From contig NZ_JACHIH010000019.1 in NCBI RefSeq assembly GCF_014203125.1, positions 1 through 64,000 on the forward strand: a DNA stretch of 64,000 nucleotides, in the 5' to 3' direction. Below are positions 54,652-64,000 of this stretch, piece by piece; position 1 is the first letter of the stretch, and each line of letters starts with the position of its first letter. Both the position numbers and the translations under genes were made by a program. The DNA comes from Rhodopseudomonas rhenobacensis (GTDB taxonomy: Bacteria; Pseudomonadota; Alphaproteobacteria; Rhizobiales; Xanthobacteraceae). The notes beneath the pieces were generated by a model. It saw nothing but the letters and a program-made list of their open reading frames with translations, was not told where the DNA came from and ran no database searches.

Positions 54652-57600
54652 ATGTCCTTGCCCCTGACCGCTGTTCGCTCTGCAACGCGGTATTCCGCGC
54701 GCGGCCTTCGTCGCGCATCGCTGTTGGTGGGCGTCAGTGCCGCGGCGTTGCTGCTCGGCTTCATCGCCGGCGCGGAAGCGCGTAGTCTCGGGGGTGGCGG
54801 TTCGGCGACGACAACGGCCGCCACGGCCGCTGCCGCGGCGGCGCAGGCCAGTGCGCAGCAATCGGCGGCGACCGCGTCGCAGGCCATGATGCGTGCGTCG
54901 GCGGCGGTGCAGAGCCTGCGTGCGGCGCAGACCGCCGCGCGTGCGGCCGCGATGGCGGCGAGCAGCGCCGTGCCGAATGGTTTGACGCCGGGCGGCCTGG
55001 TGATGGCGCCGGGCGCGACGCCGAGCGTGACCGATGGCGGCGCGGGTCTGTGGCAAGGCGCCAACCTGCCGACGCAGGCGGTGTCCGGCGGCCGCACCCA
55101 GGTCGAGATCAAGCAGACCGAGGCCAAGGCGATCCTGACCTGGCAGAGCTTCAATGTCGGCCGCGACACCGATCTGTACTTCAACCAGAGCGCCGGCGGC
55201 GACAAGGTCGCGAACTGGATCGCGCTCAATCGCGTGCTCGATCCGAGCCTTGCGCCCAGCCGGATTCTCGGTCGCATCGGCGCGGAGGGACAGGTTTATG
55301 TCATCAACCGCAACGGCATCATTTTCGACGGCTCGAGTCAGGTCGACGTGCATACGCTGGTGGCGTCGTCGCTGAGTCTCAGCAATGCGCAGTTCATGGC
55401 GGGGATCAATAAGCCGCTCAGCATTCCGGATATCTATTCGTCCGGCGCCGACAATTCGATTCCGACATTCGGCGACGCTCCCACCAGCACGACCTTGACC
55501 GACGCGCCGGTGGCCTACGCGACGCCGCCGGGCGACGTGGTGGTTCGTGCCGGTGCGCTGATCGAAAGCCAGGTCGGCGGCAAGGCGATGCTGTTCGCGC
55601 CGCACGTGGTCAATGCCGGAACCATCTGGACCCCAGGCGGACAGGCGATTCTCGCCGCCGGCGAGAACGTCTGGCTGGCCGATCCGCTGATCACCGACCA
55701 GTCCAGCACGTTGCGCGGTCTCGACGTCGCGGCGTCGTCGCCGACCGGATTCCTGCTGCAATACTACGCCCTCTCAGGAGAGGTGATGGGGTGGAACAAG
55801 AATCCCGTCATGGCCAATGTGCTCGCGGCGATGGACGCCCGCGCCGCCAGCGTCGGCTACAGCGTCACCAACACCGGCGTGGTCGAAGCCGCCCGCGGCA
55901 ACATCTCGGTGGTGGCGCGCGAGATCAACCAGAACGGCGCGCTGATCGCCTCGACCGCGCTCAACAACCAGGATGGCTCGATCATCCTGCACGCCTATTC
56001 TCAGGGCTTCTTCGGCTATGGCGACGGCCAGCGAATGTTCTCGTGGTCGAGCGGCACCGTGAACCTCGGTTCCGCCAGCGCGACCGTCGTGGGGCCGGAT
56101 TTGACCGACACCAGCAGCATCGAGCAGACCAACATCGCCACCCGCTATCGCGCCGGCAGCGTCGATCTGCGCGGCGAGCTGATCGACATCGAGGCCGGCG
56201 CCACCGTCGTGGTGCCGTCCGGGACGATCACGGCGGTCGCCAGCAGCCTGCCGAAGTTCGGCGCCGTCCCGGCCTCCAGCGAAAAGGTGGTCGACGGCAG
56301 CCGGATCTATATCGGCGAAGGCGCGTTGCTCAGCGTCGCCGGCCTGCAGAACGTGTTGCTCAGCATGGAAAGCAATACCGTCACCGCCGAACTACGCATC
56401 AACGAATTGCGCGACAGCGTGCTTTATATCGACTCCTGGCTGCGCGGTGCGACGATCTATATCGACAAGCGCGTCAAGGGCACCTTCACCGATGGCCCGA
56501 TGGCCGGGGTGCAGTGGATCCAGAACAAGGACGGCAGCTATCAGGTCGGCAATTGGGTCGGCACGCCGATCGGCGACGTCTCGGCCTGGATCGGCACCGG
56601 CACCACCACGCTGGCGGAGTTGTCCACCACGGGCGGTTCGATCACGCTGAAATCGGGCGGCGATATCATCACCCGCGCCGGTTCGGTGCTGGACGTCGCC
56701 GGCGGCTCGGTCCGCTATGCCTCGGGCTACGTCACCACCACGCAATTGCTGGGCGCCGACGGCAGGATCTACAACATCGGCAGCGCGATGCCCGATCAGG
56801 TCTATGTCGGCCTCGCCGGCGGGTTCACGCGCGATCATGCGCATTGGGGGATCAAGGAGACCTGGACCAGCATTCTGGGCCGCGGCAGCAAGAGCGTCCG
56901 GTTCGAGGAAGGCTACACCGACGGCCGCAACGCCGGCGGCATCGTCATCTACAATGGCGCGGGCCTGGTGATGGAAGGCGAGATCGACGGCCACGTCATC
57001 ACCGGCGCGCGGCAGGCCACCGGCAGCAGCGTTGCGACCGCGGGTTCGCTGCAGCTCGGCGGCGGCAGCGATCCGGAGCGCAGCTGGCTGAGTTCCAACA
57101 TCATTGTCAGTAACGATCCCGCCCGGCTGGCCGCCGGCTTCACCGTCGCCTCGGCGTTGTCGACCGCCTTCTTCGACACCTCCGTCGAACAGCCCTACCG
57201 CGCCAAGACGACCTATCTGGACGCCGACATGCTCAGCGAGTCGGGCATCGGCACGTTCAACCTGTTCTATAACAAGACCTTCGAGGTCGCGACGGGCACC
57301 GCGCTGGAATTGGCGCCGGGCGCCACGCTGAACATCTTTCAGAATTTGAGCCCGTCGGCCACCACGCAGACCAACGTGTCGATCGACGGCAGCATCCGCG
57401 TTGCCGGCGGCACCATCAAGGTCACATCCAATAACGGCATCTCGATTGGCGCCCATGCCACGCTGGATGTCAGCGGCCTGTGGTTCAACGAATTCACCAG
57501 CGGCACGGCGGCGGAGGCGCCGAAGGTCAACGGCGGCAGCATCACGCTCGATGTCAACGAAAACGCCACCAAGGTGGGAATCGTCGGGGGTGTCGAGATC

Positions 57601-60600
57601 GCCGCGACAGCGGTGCTGGATGTCTCCGGCGGCGGCTGGCTGCGCCAGGTCGGCGGCAAGCCGAAGCTGAAGGTCGGCGATGCCGGCGCGATCAAGATCG
57701 TCAGCCTGGTCACGACGGACCTCGCCGCGCTGGACCTGCGCGGCTATGCCGCCGGCTCCGGCGGCAGCATCTCCATCGTGATGCTCGGCGATATGCAGGT
57801 CGGCGGGACCAAGCCGGCCGATCCGGCGACGATCTATTTGCCGGCGATGCTGTGGGCGGACCGCGGGTTTCGCGCGGTGAACGTCGCCACCGACGGCGAT
57901 GTCGAGATTCCGGATGGCGCCACGGTCAGTCAGCTGCCGGTCAACGTCGATATGCTCGGCGCGGACTATGCCTCGGTTGCCACCGGAATGCCGATCACCG
58001 CGGTGGGCAAGCTGCGCGTGCTCGATCTGGTCGATCGGCTGACGCGCAAATCGGCGTCGCTCACCATCAGCAGCCCGAAGACCATCACGCTGGGCAGCGG
58101 CGCGACGCTGGCGAGCGACGTCAAGGGCAGCATCACGCTGACCCAAGGCGAGGCGGTCAACACCGGCGCGGCGGTGATCAAGGGCAGCATCGACGCGCCG
58201 GCCGGCGTGATCACCATCAATGCCAATAAGCTCACCGTGGCGGGCGGGGCGAGGCTCACCGCGCGCGGCGTCGCGGCGATCGTCACCGATCCCGCCACGG
58301 GTCTGCGCACCGGCACGGTGCTGAATGGCGGCACCGTCAGCCTCACTGGCGCGATGGCGCTCGAGGCCAGCGTGCTGATCGACGTGTCCGGCACCGCCGG
58401 CGTGATCGACGACCCGCAGCGCGCACGCGGCAGCAATGCCACGGTACTGCTGGCGAGCGACGGCGGAACGATCTCTTTGACCGGCGGCACTTCGGCGGGG
58501 TCGACCATTGATGCAGGGCTGCTGGCCAAGGCGGGCGGCGCGGGTGCATCGGGCGGCACGCTGACGCTGACGAACGGCGCCGTGTTGGGCTCGGCACAAA
58601 ATTCGATGCCGACCGCGACGACGACCTATATCGGCTACTTCAAGCTGGTCGGGGCCGGTGGCAAGTATTCGTACGATCCCGCGACCGGCGCCTACTACGC
58701 CAATGCGGCCAGCGGGACGTATAATTTTGTCGGCGGGACTGCTTTCGGGACTGCCGCCGCTGTGATCGATCTCGATCCCTACGACGAATACGGCACAACC
58801 GCCTACAAGCTGCCCGCGGCGATGCGTTCTGCGATCAATAATCTGAGCACTCTCACGGCTGCGTCGATGCAGATCGTAAATGGTCTGGCGGCGGATGCCC
58901 CGGCTCCGGATGGCATCAAACCTTGGGTGCAGAACACCGCGATCACCGAGAAGGCGGTGGTGCTGCTCAACAAGTACTTCTACGCCGCCATCCGATCCGG
59001 GCCGTCCAGCGCCTACGTCTACACACCGGGGACCAAGATCAAGATCGCGGATATTGCGGGTGCTTCGGTTTCGGTTTCCGCCAACGCCATCAACAATGGC
59101 GGCTTCGGCGCGGTCAATTTGCCTGGGGTGAAGCTCGGCAATGGTGTCAATTTGAACCTGCCGGGAGCGGCGCTCTCGATCGGAAGGCTGACCGCCCCTT
59201 CGGTCGGCGCCAGCGCGGAAATTAACGCCGCCTATATTGCGCTCGGTGGTAACGTCAACGCCAACACCGCGCCGGCCGGCGGCACGCTGACGCTGACTGC
59301 CGAACTGATCGACGTGACAGCGGGCGTGACGCGGGGCTATGGCGATACAAAGCTGATCGCCGGCGACATCCGCCTGGTCGGCAACGATTTCACCCCCAAT
59401 CCTCTCCTCAATGTCGACGGCACGCTGACGCTGCAGGCGGCGCAGATCTATCCCGCGACGCAGACCATCGCCACGATCACCGCGGCCGACCGGATCGTGG
59501 TGCTGCCGAACGGCACCGCCGCCGCGCCGCTTTCCGCCGGCGGCAGTCTCACGTTAAGCGCACCCGACATCGACATCTACGGCACCGTCCGGGTGCCGTT
59601 CGGCAGCCTGACGCTGTCCGCGTCGCACGAGATCACGCTCGGCGCCGAAGCGGTTGTGTCGGTGTCCGGTGACGGACTGACTGTGCCTTACGGCGTGCTG
59701 CTCAACGGCGATACCTGGGCGCTGCAGACATCGGCCGGCGGCGTGCCGGTGACGATCGCGGCTCCGCCGCAGAAGAAGATCACGCTCGACGCGCCGTCGG
59801 TGACGATGGCCTCCGGCTCGACCACCGACATCCGCGGCGGCGGCGATCTCTATGCGTCGGAATTCGTCGTCGGCAGCGGCGGCTCGCACAACATCCTGAC
59901 CATGGCCGGGGTCTATGCGATCCTGCCGGCCTCCGGATCGGTCACGGCGCCCAGCAGCGCGCTGGCGGTTGGCAGCCGGGTCTGGCTCGCCGGCGGCAAC
60001 GGCCTTGCGGCCGGCTGGTACACGCTGCTGCCGGCGCAGTATGCGCTGCTGCCGGGCGCGATGGCGATCCAGATGGTCGCCGGCAGCAGCGGCAAATCGC
60101 TCCCCAAGCCGTTCACGATGAACGACGGCACCGTGCTGATGTCGGGCCGGCTCGGCAATGCGCTCGACGGTTCGACCGATGCGCTGAGCTCGAATTTCCG
60201 GGTGATGAGCGGCCGCGTGGTGCGGGCCTACAGCGAATACAACGAGGCCACCGCCAACGCCTTCTTCTCCTCCGACGCGTTCAGGCTGACGCAGTACCGG
60301 CTGACCGGGCTCGACGTCGTCACGCCGCAGCGGCCGATGGACGGCGGCTCGGTGGTGTTCAAGGCGATCAACCAATTGACCCTGGACGGCCAGCTGCAAT
60401 CCGTCGCCGCCGATGGCGGCCGCGCCGGTCTGGTCGATATCGCCGCGGCCAAGATCGCGGTGCTCGGCGCCGGGCAGGACACGAGCGGCCTTGCCGGTTA
60501 CCTGATCATCGACTCGTCGCGGCTGTCCGGCTTCGGCGCCGCCAGCCTGTTGCTGGGCGGCGTCCGCACCCAGACCGCGACCGGGCTGGCGGTCGAAGTG

Positions 60601-63600
60601 TTCGCCAATAGCATCGAGGTGCGCAACGACGGCGCCAGCGCGCTGGTCGGGCCGGAGATCATTCTGGCCGCATCGGACGGCATCACCATCGCCGCAGGCA
60701 GCGCGCTGCGCGCCGAGGGCAAGGTGTTCGGCGGCAGCGGCAATCTGATCATGAAGCCGCAGGTCGCCGAGGTGTGGAGCGACAACGGTACGTCCTGGGA
60801 CCCCAAGGATGACTACATGGTCAGCCCCGCCCGCGACTACGGCGCGCTGATCCGGCTGTCGAACGGCGATGTGGTCGCGGTCAACCGCACCAATGCCGAC
60901 GGCTCCAGCCATGGCAATGTCAGCATCGGCGCCGGTGCCGTGCTGTCCGGCGGCAAGGCCTTGCTGATCGACGCCACCCGCAGCGCGACGCTGGCGAGTT
61001 CGGCGGCGCTTTCGGCCGCCGACATCACGCTGTCCGGCAGCCGGATCGGCTTCGGCGGCGGCAGCAGCGGCCTGGTGTTCGATGCCGCCAGCCTGGCGCG
61101 TTTCAACGCCGCGCAGAACCTGACGTTGCGCAGCTATTCCAGCATCGACTTCTACACCGCGATCGATTTCGGCTCGGCCGGGCTGAAGTCGGTGACGCTC
61201 GACGCCACCGGCCTGGTCGGCCGCAGCGCTGCTGCCACGACCATCACCGGCGAGACCGTGGTGCTGCGCAACACCGTCGGCGCCTTCAGCGAGCCCGCCG
61301 TCGCCGATCAGGGCGCGCTCACGCTCGACACCAACCAGCTGGTGCTGGGCAGCGGCGCCAAGATTTTGCGCGGCTTCGGCGCAGTGACGCTGAATGCGGC
61401 CGGCCGTGTGGTCGGCCAGGGCGACGGCAGCCTCGATGCCGGCAGTGCCGCAATCCGGATCGTCACGCCGCTGATCACGGCACTGAACGGCGCCGGGCAG
61501 GCGGTGACCACCACCGGCGGTCTTGCCGTGGTCGGCGGCGTCGCGACGCAGGTCGCGCGCGATGCCGCAAGCCTCGGTTCGCGCTGGAGCTTCACCGCCG
61601 CCGCGATCGATTTCGGCGGCCGCGTCGACGCGCTCGGCGGCCGCGTGGCGCTGACCGCAGTCGGCGGCGACGTCGTGCTTGGCGGCGGCGCCAGCATCGA
61701 CGTCGGCGGCTTCGACAAGACCTTCAACGACGTCACCGCCACCAGCAACGCCGGCACCATCAGCTTGACGTCGGTCGGCGGCAGCGTTCGCGCCAATGCC
61801 GGCTCGATGCTCAATCTTGCCGCCGCGGCCGGCGGCGGCGACGCCGGCACGCTGTCGGCGGTGGCCTCGGGCGGCGGCTCGGTCGATCTCGCCGGCACCA
61901 TCGATGCGCATGCGAGCTCAGGCAAGGGCGGTGCGTTCACGCTCGACATCGGCGCGCTACCCGACTTCGACGGGTTCAGCCAGCGGCTCGAAGCCGCCGG
62001 CTTCACCCGGTCGCGTCAGTTCCGCATCCGCAGCGGCGACGTCGTGCTCGACGGCAATACTGTGGTCGAGGATTTCGTGCTCAGCGCCGACGCCGGCACC
62101 GTCACCATCATCGGCCGCATCGATGCCAGCGCGGCCTATGGCGGATCGATCGCGATCGCGGGCGGCAATGGCCTGGTGATGACGTCGTCGGCCAATCTGA
62201 TGGCGCGCTCGACCACGGCGCTCGGCAGCGGCCGGGTCACGCTGGAGGCCTCTGGCGGCGCACTCGATATTTCCGGCGGCGTCATCGACGTCTCCGGCGG
62301 CGAGCGCGGCCGGGTACGCTTCCGCGCGCTGCAGAACAGCACGCATGACGGCGTCGCGGTGAGCAATCTGCAGGTCGATATCAGCGGCGCGCGTGCCGCG
62401 GTGCTGGAAGCGGTCGCGGTCTATGACAGCGCCGACGGCCGCGTCGAAACGCCATGGGCCGGCGCCGTCACCGACGCCGCGAGCTTCATGGCCGCAGCGC
62501 CCGGGATTGCGGCGACGATCTCCAGCGGGATCGCGGTGATGGCCGGCATCGAAATCCGCAGTGCCGGCGATCTGACGCTGAATGCGAGCCTCGATCTCGC
62601 CAGCACGTTCTCCGGTCATCAGGGCGGGCTGACGCTGCGCGCGGCCGGAAACCTCAACATCCTCGGCAATATCAGCGACGGCTTCAGCGATGCAACCAAG
62701 ACGGGCGCGCTCCTGGCGCAGCAGTCCTGGGATCTCCGGCTGGTCGCCGGTGCTGATCTTTCCTCCGCCAATTCGCTCGCAGTGACACCAATTGCGGGGC
62801 TGGCAAGCAACAGCGGTTCGCTGGTGATCGGCGATGCCAGTAACGGCTATCTGGTCCGCACCGGCACCGGCGATCTCGCCGCCCGCGCCGGCCGCGACAT
62901 CCGGCTCGCCAACTATCAATCGGTGATCTACACCGCGGGCAAGCAAGACACCACAGTCTACGCCGATTTCAGCACCGGATCGACCGGCGCGGTCTACGGC
63001 ATCCAGGGCGGCAATCTCGGAATCGCTGCCGGGGGCAGCATCAGCAGCACGCTGCCGACCGACACCACCGACAACATGCTGTTCACCAACTGGTTGAAGA
63101 AAGCCGGAATGGTCAACAACGCCTTCGTCTTCACCGGGCAGCAGAGCACCTGGTGGATCGACTATTCCGGCTTCACCCAGGGCGTCGGCGCGCTCGGCGG
63201 CGGCAATGTCAACGTCCAGGCCGGCGGCGATCTCGACAATTTGCTGGTGGCGCTCGCCACCACCGGCCGCGTTCACGGCGGCACCGTCACCGCCGACGAC
63301 AAGGTGCTGCAGGTCGACAATGGCGGCGCCATGACCGTGGTCGCGGGCGGGGCGGTGAAGGCCGGCAGCTACTACATCGCGCGCGGTGCCGCGACCATCG
63401 ACGCCGGCACGTTCGAAAATGGCCGCCAGGTCACCAGCACGGTGACCGGAGGCAACGCGCCCGTCATCACGACTTACGACATTGCGCCGATGCTGGCGCT
63501 GGGCGACGCCACGTTGAATGTGCGCACGGCCGGCGATCTCAGGCTGCAGACGGTGCTCGATCCGCTGCTGGCCTATGACCCTCATGCGGGCATCTATAAT

Positions 63601-64000
63601 CAGACATATTTGCTCGGCATCACTGGCAACAGCCAACTGAACCTGACGTCCGTCGGCGGCAATGTCACTCTGGTCAACCAGGCGCGCTATCTGTCGCAGG
63701 ACGTCGAGACGGCGTCGTTCTGGCACGCAATTCAGCAGACCACGGTTCAATTTGCCAACCAGTATGCCGGCAATCTCTATCCGGCGCTCACCCACATCAC
63801 GGCGCTGAACGGCTCGGTCAGCAATCTCGGCCAGCTCAGCACCTTGCCGGCGGCGCGCAGCGAGCTGACGATCCTGGCGGCGCAGGATATCGACCTCGGC
63901 AATATCCTGATGGCGCGCGCCACGCCCGACATGCTGCCGTCGCCGTTCCACCCGATCAGCGGCAGCGGCAGCGCCCTGCAATATTACGACCTCTCCGAGA
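54652..64000 (+). CDS. Giant filamentous-haemagglutinin-family adhesin (3' end outside window)
   Basis: An uninterrupted frame of 3116 codons starts at ATG 54652 (AGAGG 6-8 nt upstream) and is still open at the window end. The product has a long N-terminal signal (ARGLRRASLLVGVSAAALLLGFIAG), an Ala-rich linker (about 50-115), and a TPS/haemagglutination-activity domain at about 145-260 (EAKAILTWQSFNVG, NWIALNRVLDPSLAPSRILGRIGAEGQVYVINRNGIIFDG). A very long series of beta-helix repeats of the GGxxTL.A / LDVSGG type follows. It should be a two-partner-secretion exoprotein at the cell surface; no TpsB transporter is in the window. The sigma/FecR/STN genes upstream probably control it. Large antisense frames across it are codon-bias shadows. 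Confidence 0.93.
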   Translation, partial: MSLPLTAVRSATRYSARGLRRASLLVGVSAAALLLGFIAGAEARSLGGGGSATTTAATAAAAAAQASAQQSAATASQAMMRASAAVQSLRAAQTAARAAAMAASSAVPNGLTPGGLVMAPGATPSVTDGGAGLWQGANLPTQAVSGGRTQVEIKQTEAKAILTWQSFNVGRDTDLYFNQSAGGDKVANWIALNRVLDPSLAPSRILGRIGAEGQVYVINRNGIIFDGSSQVDVHTLVASSLSLSNAQFMAGINKPLSIPDIYSSGADNSIPTFGDAPTSTTLTDAPVAYATPPGDVVVRAGALIESQVGGKAMLFAPHVVNAGTIWTPGGQAILAAGENVWLADPLITDQSSTLRGLDVAASSPTGFLLQYYALSGEVMGWNKNPVMANVLAAMDARAASVGYSVTNTGVVEAARGNISVVAREINQNGALIASTALNNQDGSIILHAYSQGFFGYGDGQRMFSWSSGTVNLGSASATVVGPDLTDTSSIEQTNIATRYRAGSVDLRGELIDIEAGATVVVPSGTITAVASSLPKFGAVPASSEKVVDGSRIYIGEGALLSVAGLQNVLLSMESNTVTAELRINELRDSVLYIDSWLRGATIYIDKRVKGTFTDGPMAGVQWIQNKDGSYQVGNWVGTPIGDVSAWIGTGTTTLAELSTTGGSITLKSGGDIITRAGSVLDVAGGSVRYASGYVTTTQLLGADGRIYNIGSAMPDQVYVGLAGGFTRDHAHWGIKETWTSILGRGSKSVRFEEGYTDGRNAGGIVIYNGAGLVMEGEIDGHVITGARQATGSSVATAGSLQLGGGSDPERSWLSSNIIVSNDPARLAAGFTVASALSTAFFDTSVEQPYRAKTTYLDADMLSESGIGTFNLFYNKTFEVATGTALELAPGATLNIFQNLSPSATTQTNVSIDGSIRVAGGTIKVTSNNGISIGAHATLDVSGLWFNEFTSGTAAEAPKVNGGSITLDVNENATKVGIVGGVEIAATAVLDVSGGGWLRQVGGKPKLKVGDAGAIKIVSLVTTDLAALDLRGYAAGSGGSISIVMLGDMQVGGTKPADPATIYLPAMLWADRGFRAVNVATDGDVEIPDGATVSQLPVNVDMLGADYASVATGMPITAVGKLRVLDLVDRLTRKSASLTISSPKTITLGSGATLASDVKGSITLTQGEAVNTGAAVIKGSIDAPAGVITINANKLTVAGGARLTARGVAAIVTDPATGLRTGTVLNGGTVSLTGAMALEASVLIDVSGTAGVIDDPQRARGSNATVLLASDGGTISLTGGTSAGSTIDAGLLAKAGGAGASGGTLTLTNGAVLGSAQNSMPTATTTYIGYFKLVGAGGKYSYDPATGAYYANAASGTYNFVGGTAFGTAAAVIDLDPYDEYGTTAYKLPAAMRSAINNLSTLTAASMQIVNGLAADAPAPDGIKPWVQNTAITEKAVVLLNKYFYAAIRSGPSSAYVYTPGTKIKIADIAGASVSVSANAINNGGFGAVNLPGVKLGNGVNLNLPGAALSIGRLTAPSVGASAEINAAYIALGGNVNANTAPAGGTLTLTAELIDVTAGVTRGYGDTKLIAGDIRLVGNDFTPNPLLNVDGTLTLQAAQIYPATQTIATITAADRIVVLPNGTAAAPLSAGGSLTLSAPDIDIYGTVRVPFGSLTLSASHEITLGAEAVVSVSGDGLTVPYGVLLNGDTWALQTSAGGVPVTIAAPPQKKITLDAPSVTMASGSTTDIRGGGDLYASEFVVGSGGSHNILTMAGVYAILPASGSVTAPSSALAVGSRVWLAGGNGLAAGWYTLLPAQYALLPGAMAIQMVAGSSGKSLPKPFTMNDGTVLMSGRLGNALDGSTDALSSNFRVMSGRVVRAYSEYNEATANAFFSSDAFRLTQYRLTGLDVVTPQRPMDGGSVVFKAINQLTLDGQLQSVAADGGRAGLVDIAAAKIAVLGAGQDTSGLAGYLIIDSSRLSGFGAASLLLGGVRTQTATGLAVEVFANSIEVRNDGASALVGPEIILAASDGITIAAGSALRAEGKVFGGSGNLIMKPQVAEVWSDNGTSWDPKDDYMVSPARDYGALIRLSNGDVVAVNRTNADGSSHGNVSIGAGAVLSGGKALLIDATRSATLASSAALSAADITLSGSRIGFGGGSSGLVFDAASLARFNAAQNLTLRSYSSIDFYTAIDFGSAGLKSVTLDATGLVGRSAAATTITGETVVLRNTVGAFSEPAVADQGALTLDTNQLVLGSGAKILRGFGAVTLNAAGRVVGQGDGSLDAGSAAIRIVTPLITALNGAGQAVTTTGGLAVVGGVATQVARDAASLGSRWSFTAAAIDFGGRVDALGGRVALTAVGGDVVLGGGASIDVGGFDKTFNDVTATSNAGTISLTSVGGSVRANAGSMLNLAAAAGGGDAGTLSAVASGGGSVDLAGTIDAHASSGKGGAFTLDIGALPDFDGFSQRLEAAGFTRSRQFRIRSGDVVLDGNTVVEDFVLSADAGTVTIIGRIDASAAYGGSIAIAGGNGLVMTSSANLMARSTTALGSGRVTLEASGGALDISGGVIDVSGGERGRVRFRALQNSTHDGVAVSNLQVDISGARAAVLEAVAVYDSADGRVETPWAGAVTDAASFMAAAPGIAATISSGIAVMAGIEIRSAGDLTLNASLDLASTFSGHQGGLTLRAAGNLNILGNISDGFSDATKTGALLAQQSWDLRLVAGADLSSANSLAVTPIAGLASNSGSLVIGDASNGYLVRTGTGDLAARAGRDIRLANYQSVIYTAGKQDTTVYADFSTGSTGAVYGIQGGNLGIAAGGSISSTLPTDTTDNMLFTNWLKKAGMVNNAFVFTGQQSTWWIDYSGFTQGVGALGGGNVNVQAGGDLDNLLVALATTGRVHGGTVTADDKVLQVDNGGAMTVVAGGAVKAGSYYIARGAATIDAGTFENGRQVTSTVTGGNAPVITTYDIAPMLALGDATLNVRTAGDLRLQTVLDPLLAYDPHAGIYNQTYLLGITGNSQLNLTSVGGNVTLVNQARYLSQDVETASFWHAIQQTTVQFANQYAGNLYPALTHITALNGSVSNLGQLSTLPAARSELTILAAQDIDLGNILMARATPDMLPSPFHPISGSGSALQYYDLSE

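Noticed and set aside
55791-57113. Plus-strand frame in another register inside the haemagglutinin gene, as a sign of a frameshift
   Set aside because: The main frame stays open and keeps beta-helix repeat character throughout; the second frame is compositional.
56392-58599. Long minus-strand frames across the haemagglutinin gene, also at 59554-61911 and 61957-63981
   Set aside because: They repeat Gln/Arg/His-rich content typical of antisense of Gly/Ala/Asp-rich beta-helix repeats; no starts or domains are credible.

Overview
The window looks like chromosome of a GC-rich alphaproteobacterium of the Hyphomicrobiales, most likely a Rhodopseudomonas/Bradyrhizobium-type Nitrobacteraceae member. 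This rests on codon bias, the families present (XylD-type dehydratase, DUF3297 and DUF6894 proteins, a FecI/FecR-linked giant haemagglutinin), and several families of dispersed palindromic repeats. The taxon is inferred from gene content; there is no rRNA here to settle it. No phage, transposase, integron or CRISPR array was seen.

Layout. (1) 285-13733 is alpha-glucan/trehalose metabolism. A minus-strand operon glgE, treS-maltokinase fusion, glgB, glgX runs opposite malQ and a GH15 glucosidase on the plus strand. This is the GlgE route from trehalose to branched glucan, with enzymes for its breakdown beside it. (2) 13737-21243 is a minus-strand operon tal-pgi fusion, gnd, zwf, pgl, gntK, HAD phosphatase. 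It covers the oxidative pentose-phosphate/gluconate branch, and most junctions overlap by 4-8 nt. (3) 21483-26599 holds assorted housekeeping and small genes (proline iminopeptidase, glutathione peroxidase, DUF3297, GIY-YIG, a small zinc-ribbon protein), a 0.8-kb block of degenerate tandem noncoding repeats, and tRNA-Gln(CTG). (4) 26789-36887 is a sugar-acid uptake and catabolism locus: two SDR dehydrogenases and a XylD-type dehydratase diverge from a family-1 ABC sugar transporter and a DenD-type dehydrogenase. (5) 37074-38179 has rlmB and tRNA-Tyr(GTA). (6) 38388-51910 is an S-/N-oxide respiration island: hybrid kinase TorS, regulator TorR, pentahaem cytochrome TorC, chaperone TorD, two different molybdopterin reductases, and between the reductases a flavin module. 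(7) 52202-64000 is a cell-surface-signalling set (free STN-domain protein, ECF sigma factor, FecR) followed by a giant filamentous-haemagglutinin gene that runs off the window.

The most unusual part is the flavin module. A small secreted DUF2271 protein carries an ApbE-type FMN-attachment motif (DGITGAS). Next to it is one polypeptide that fuses a PepSY transmembrane domain, a flavodoxin domain and an ApbE flavin transferase. Both lie between a DMSO-reductase-like enzyme and a TorA-like enzyme whose Tat motif is broken. I infer a second electron-transfer branch attached to the TMAO/DMSO system.

Caution on data quality: the window begins with a GC homopolymer tract, and a second one lies at about 33420-33556. 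Both sit against the same palindromic repeat element and are probably sequencing or assembly artefacts rather than biology.
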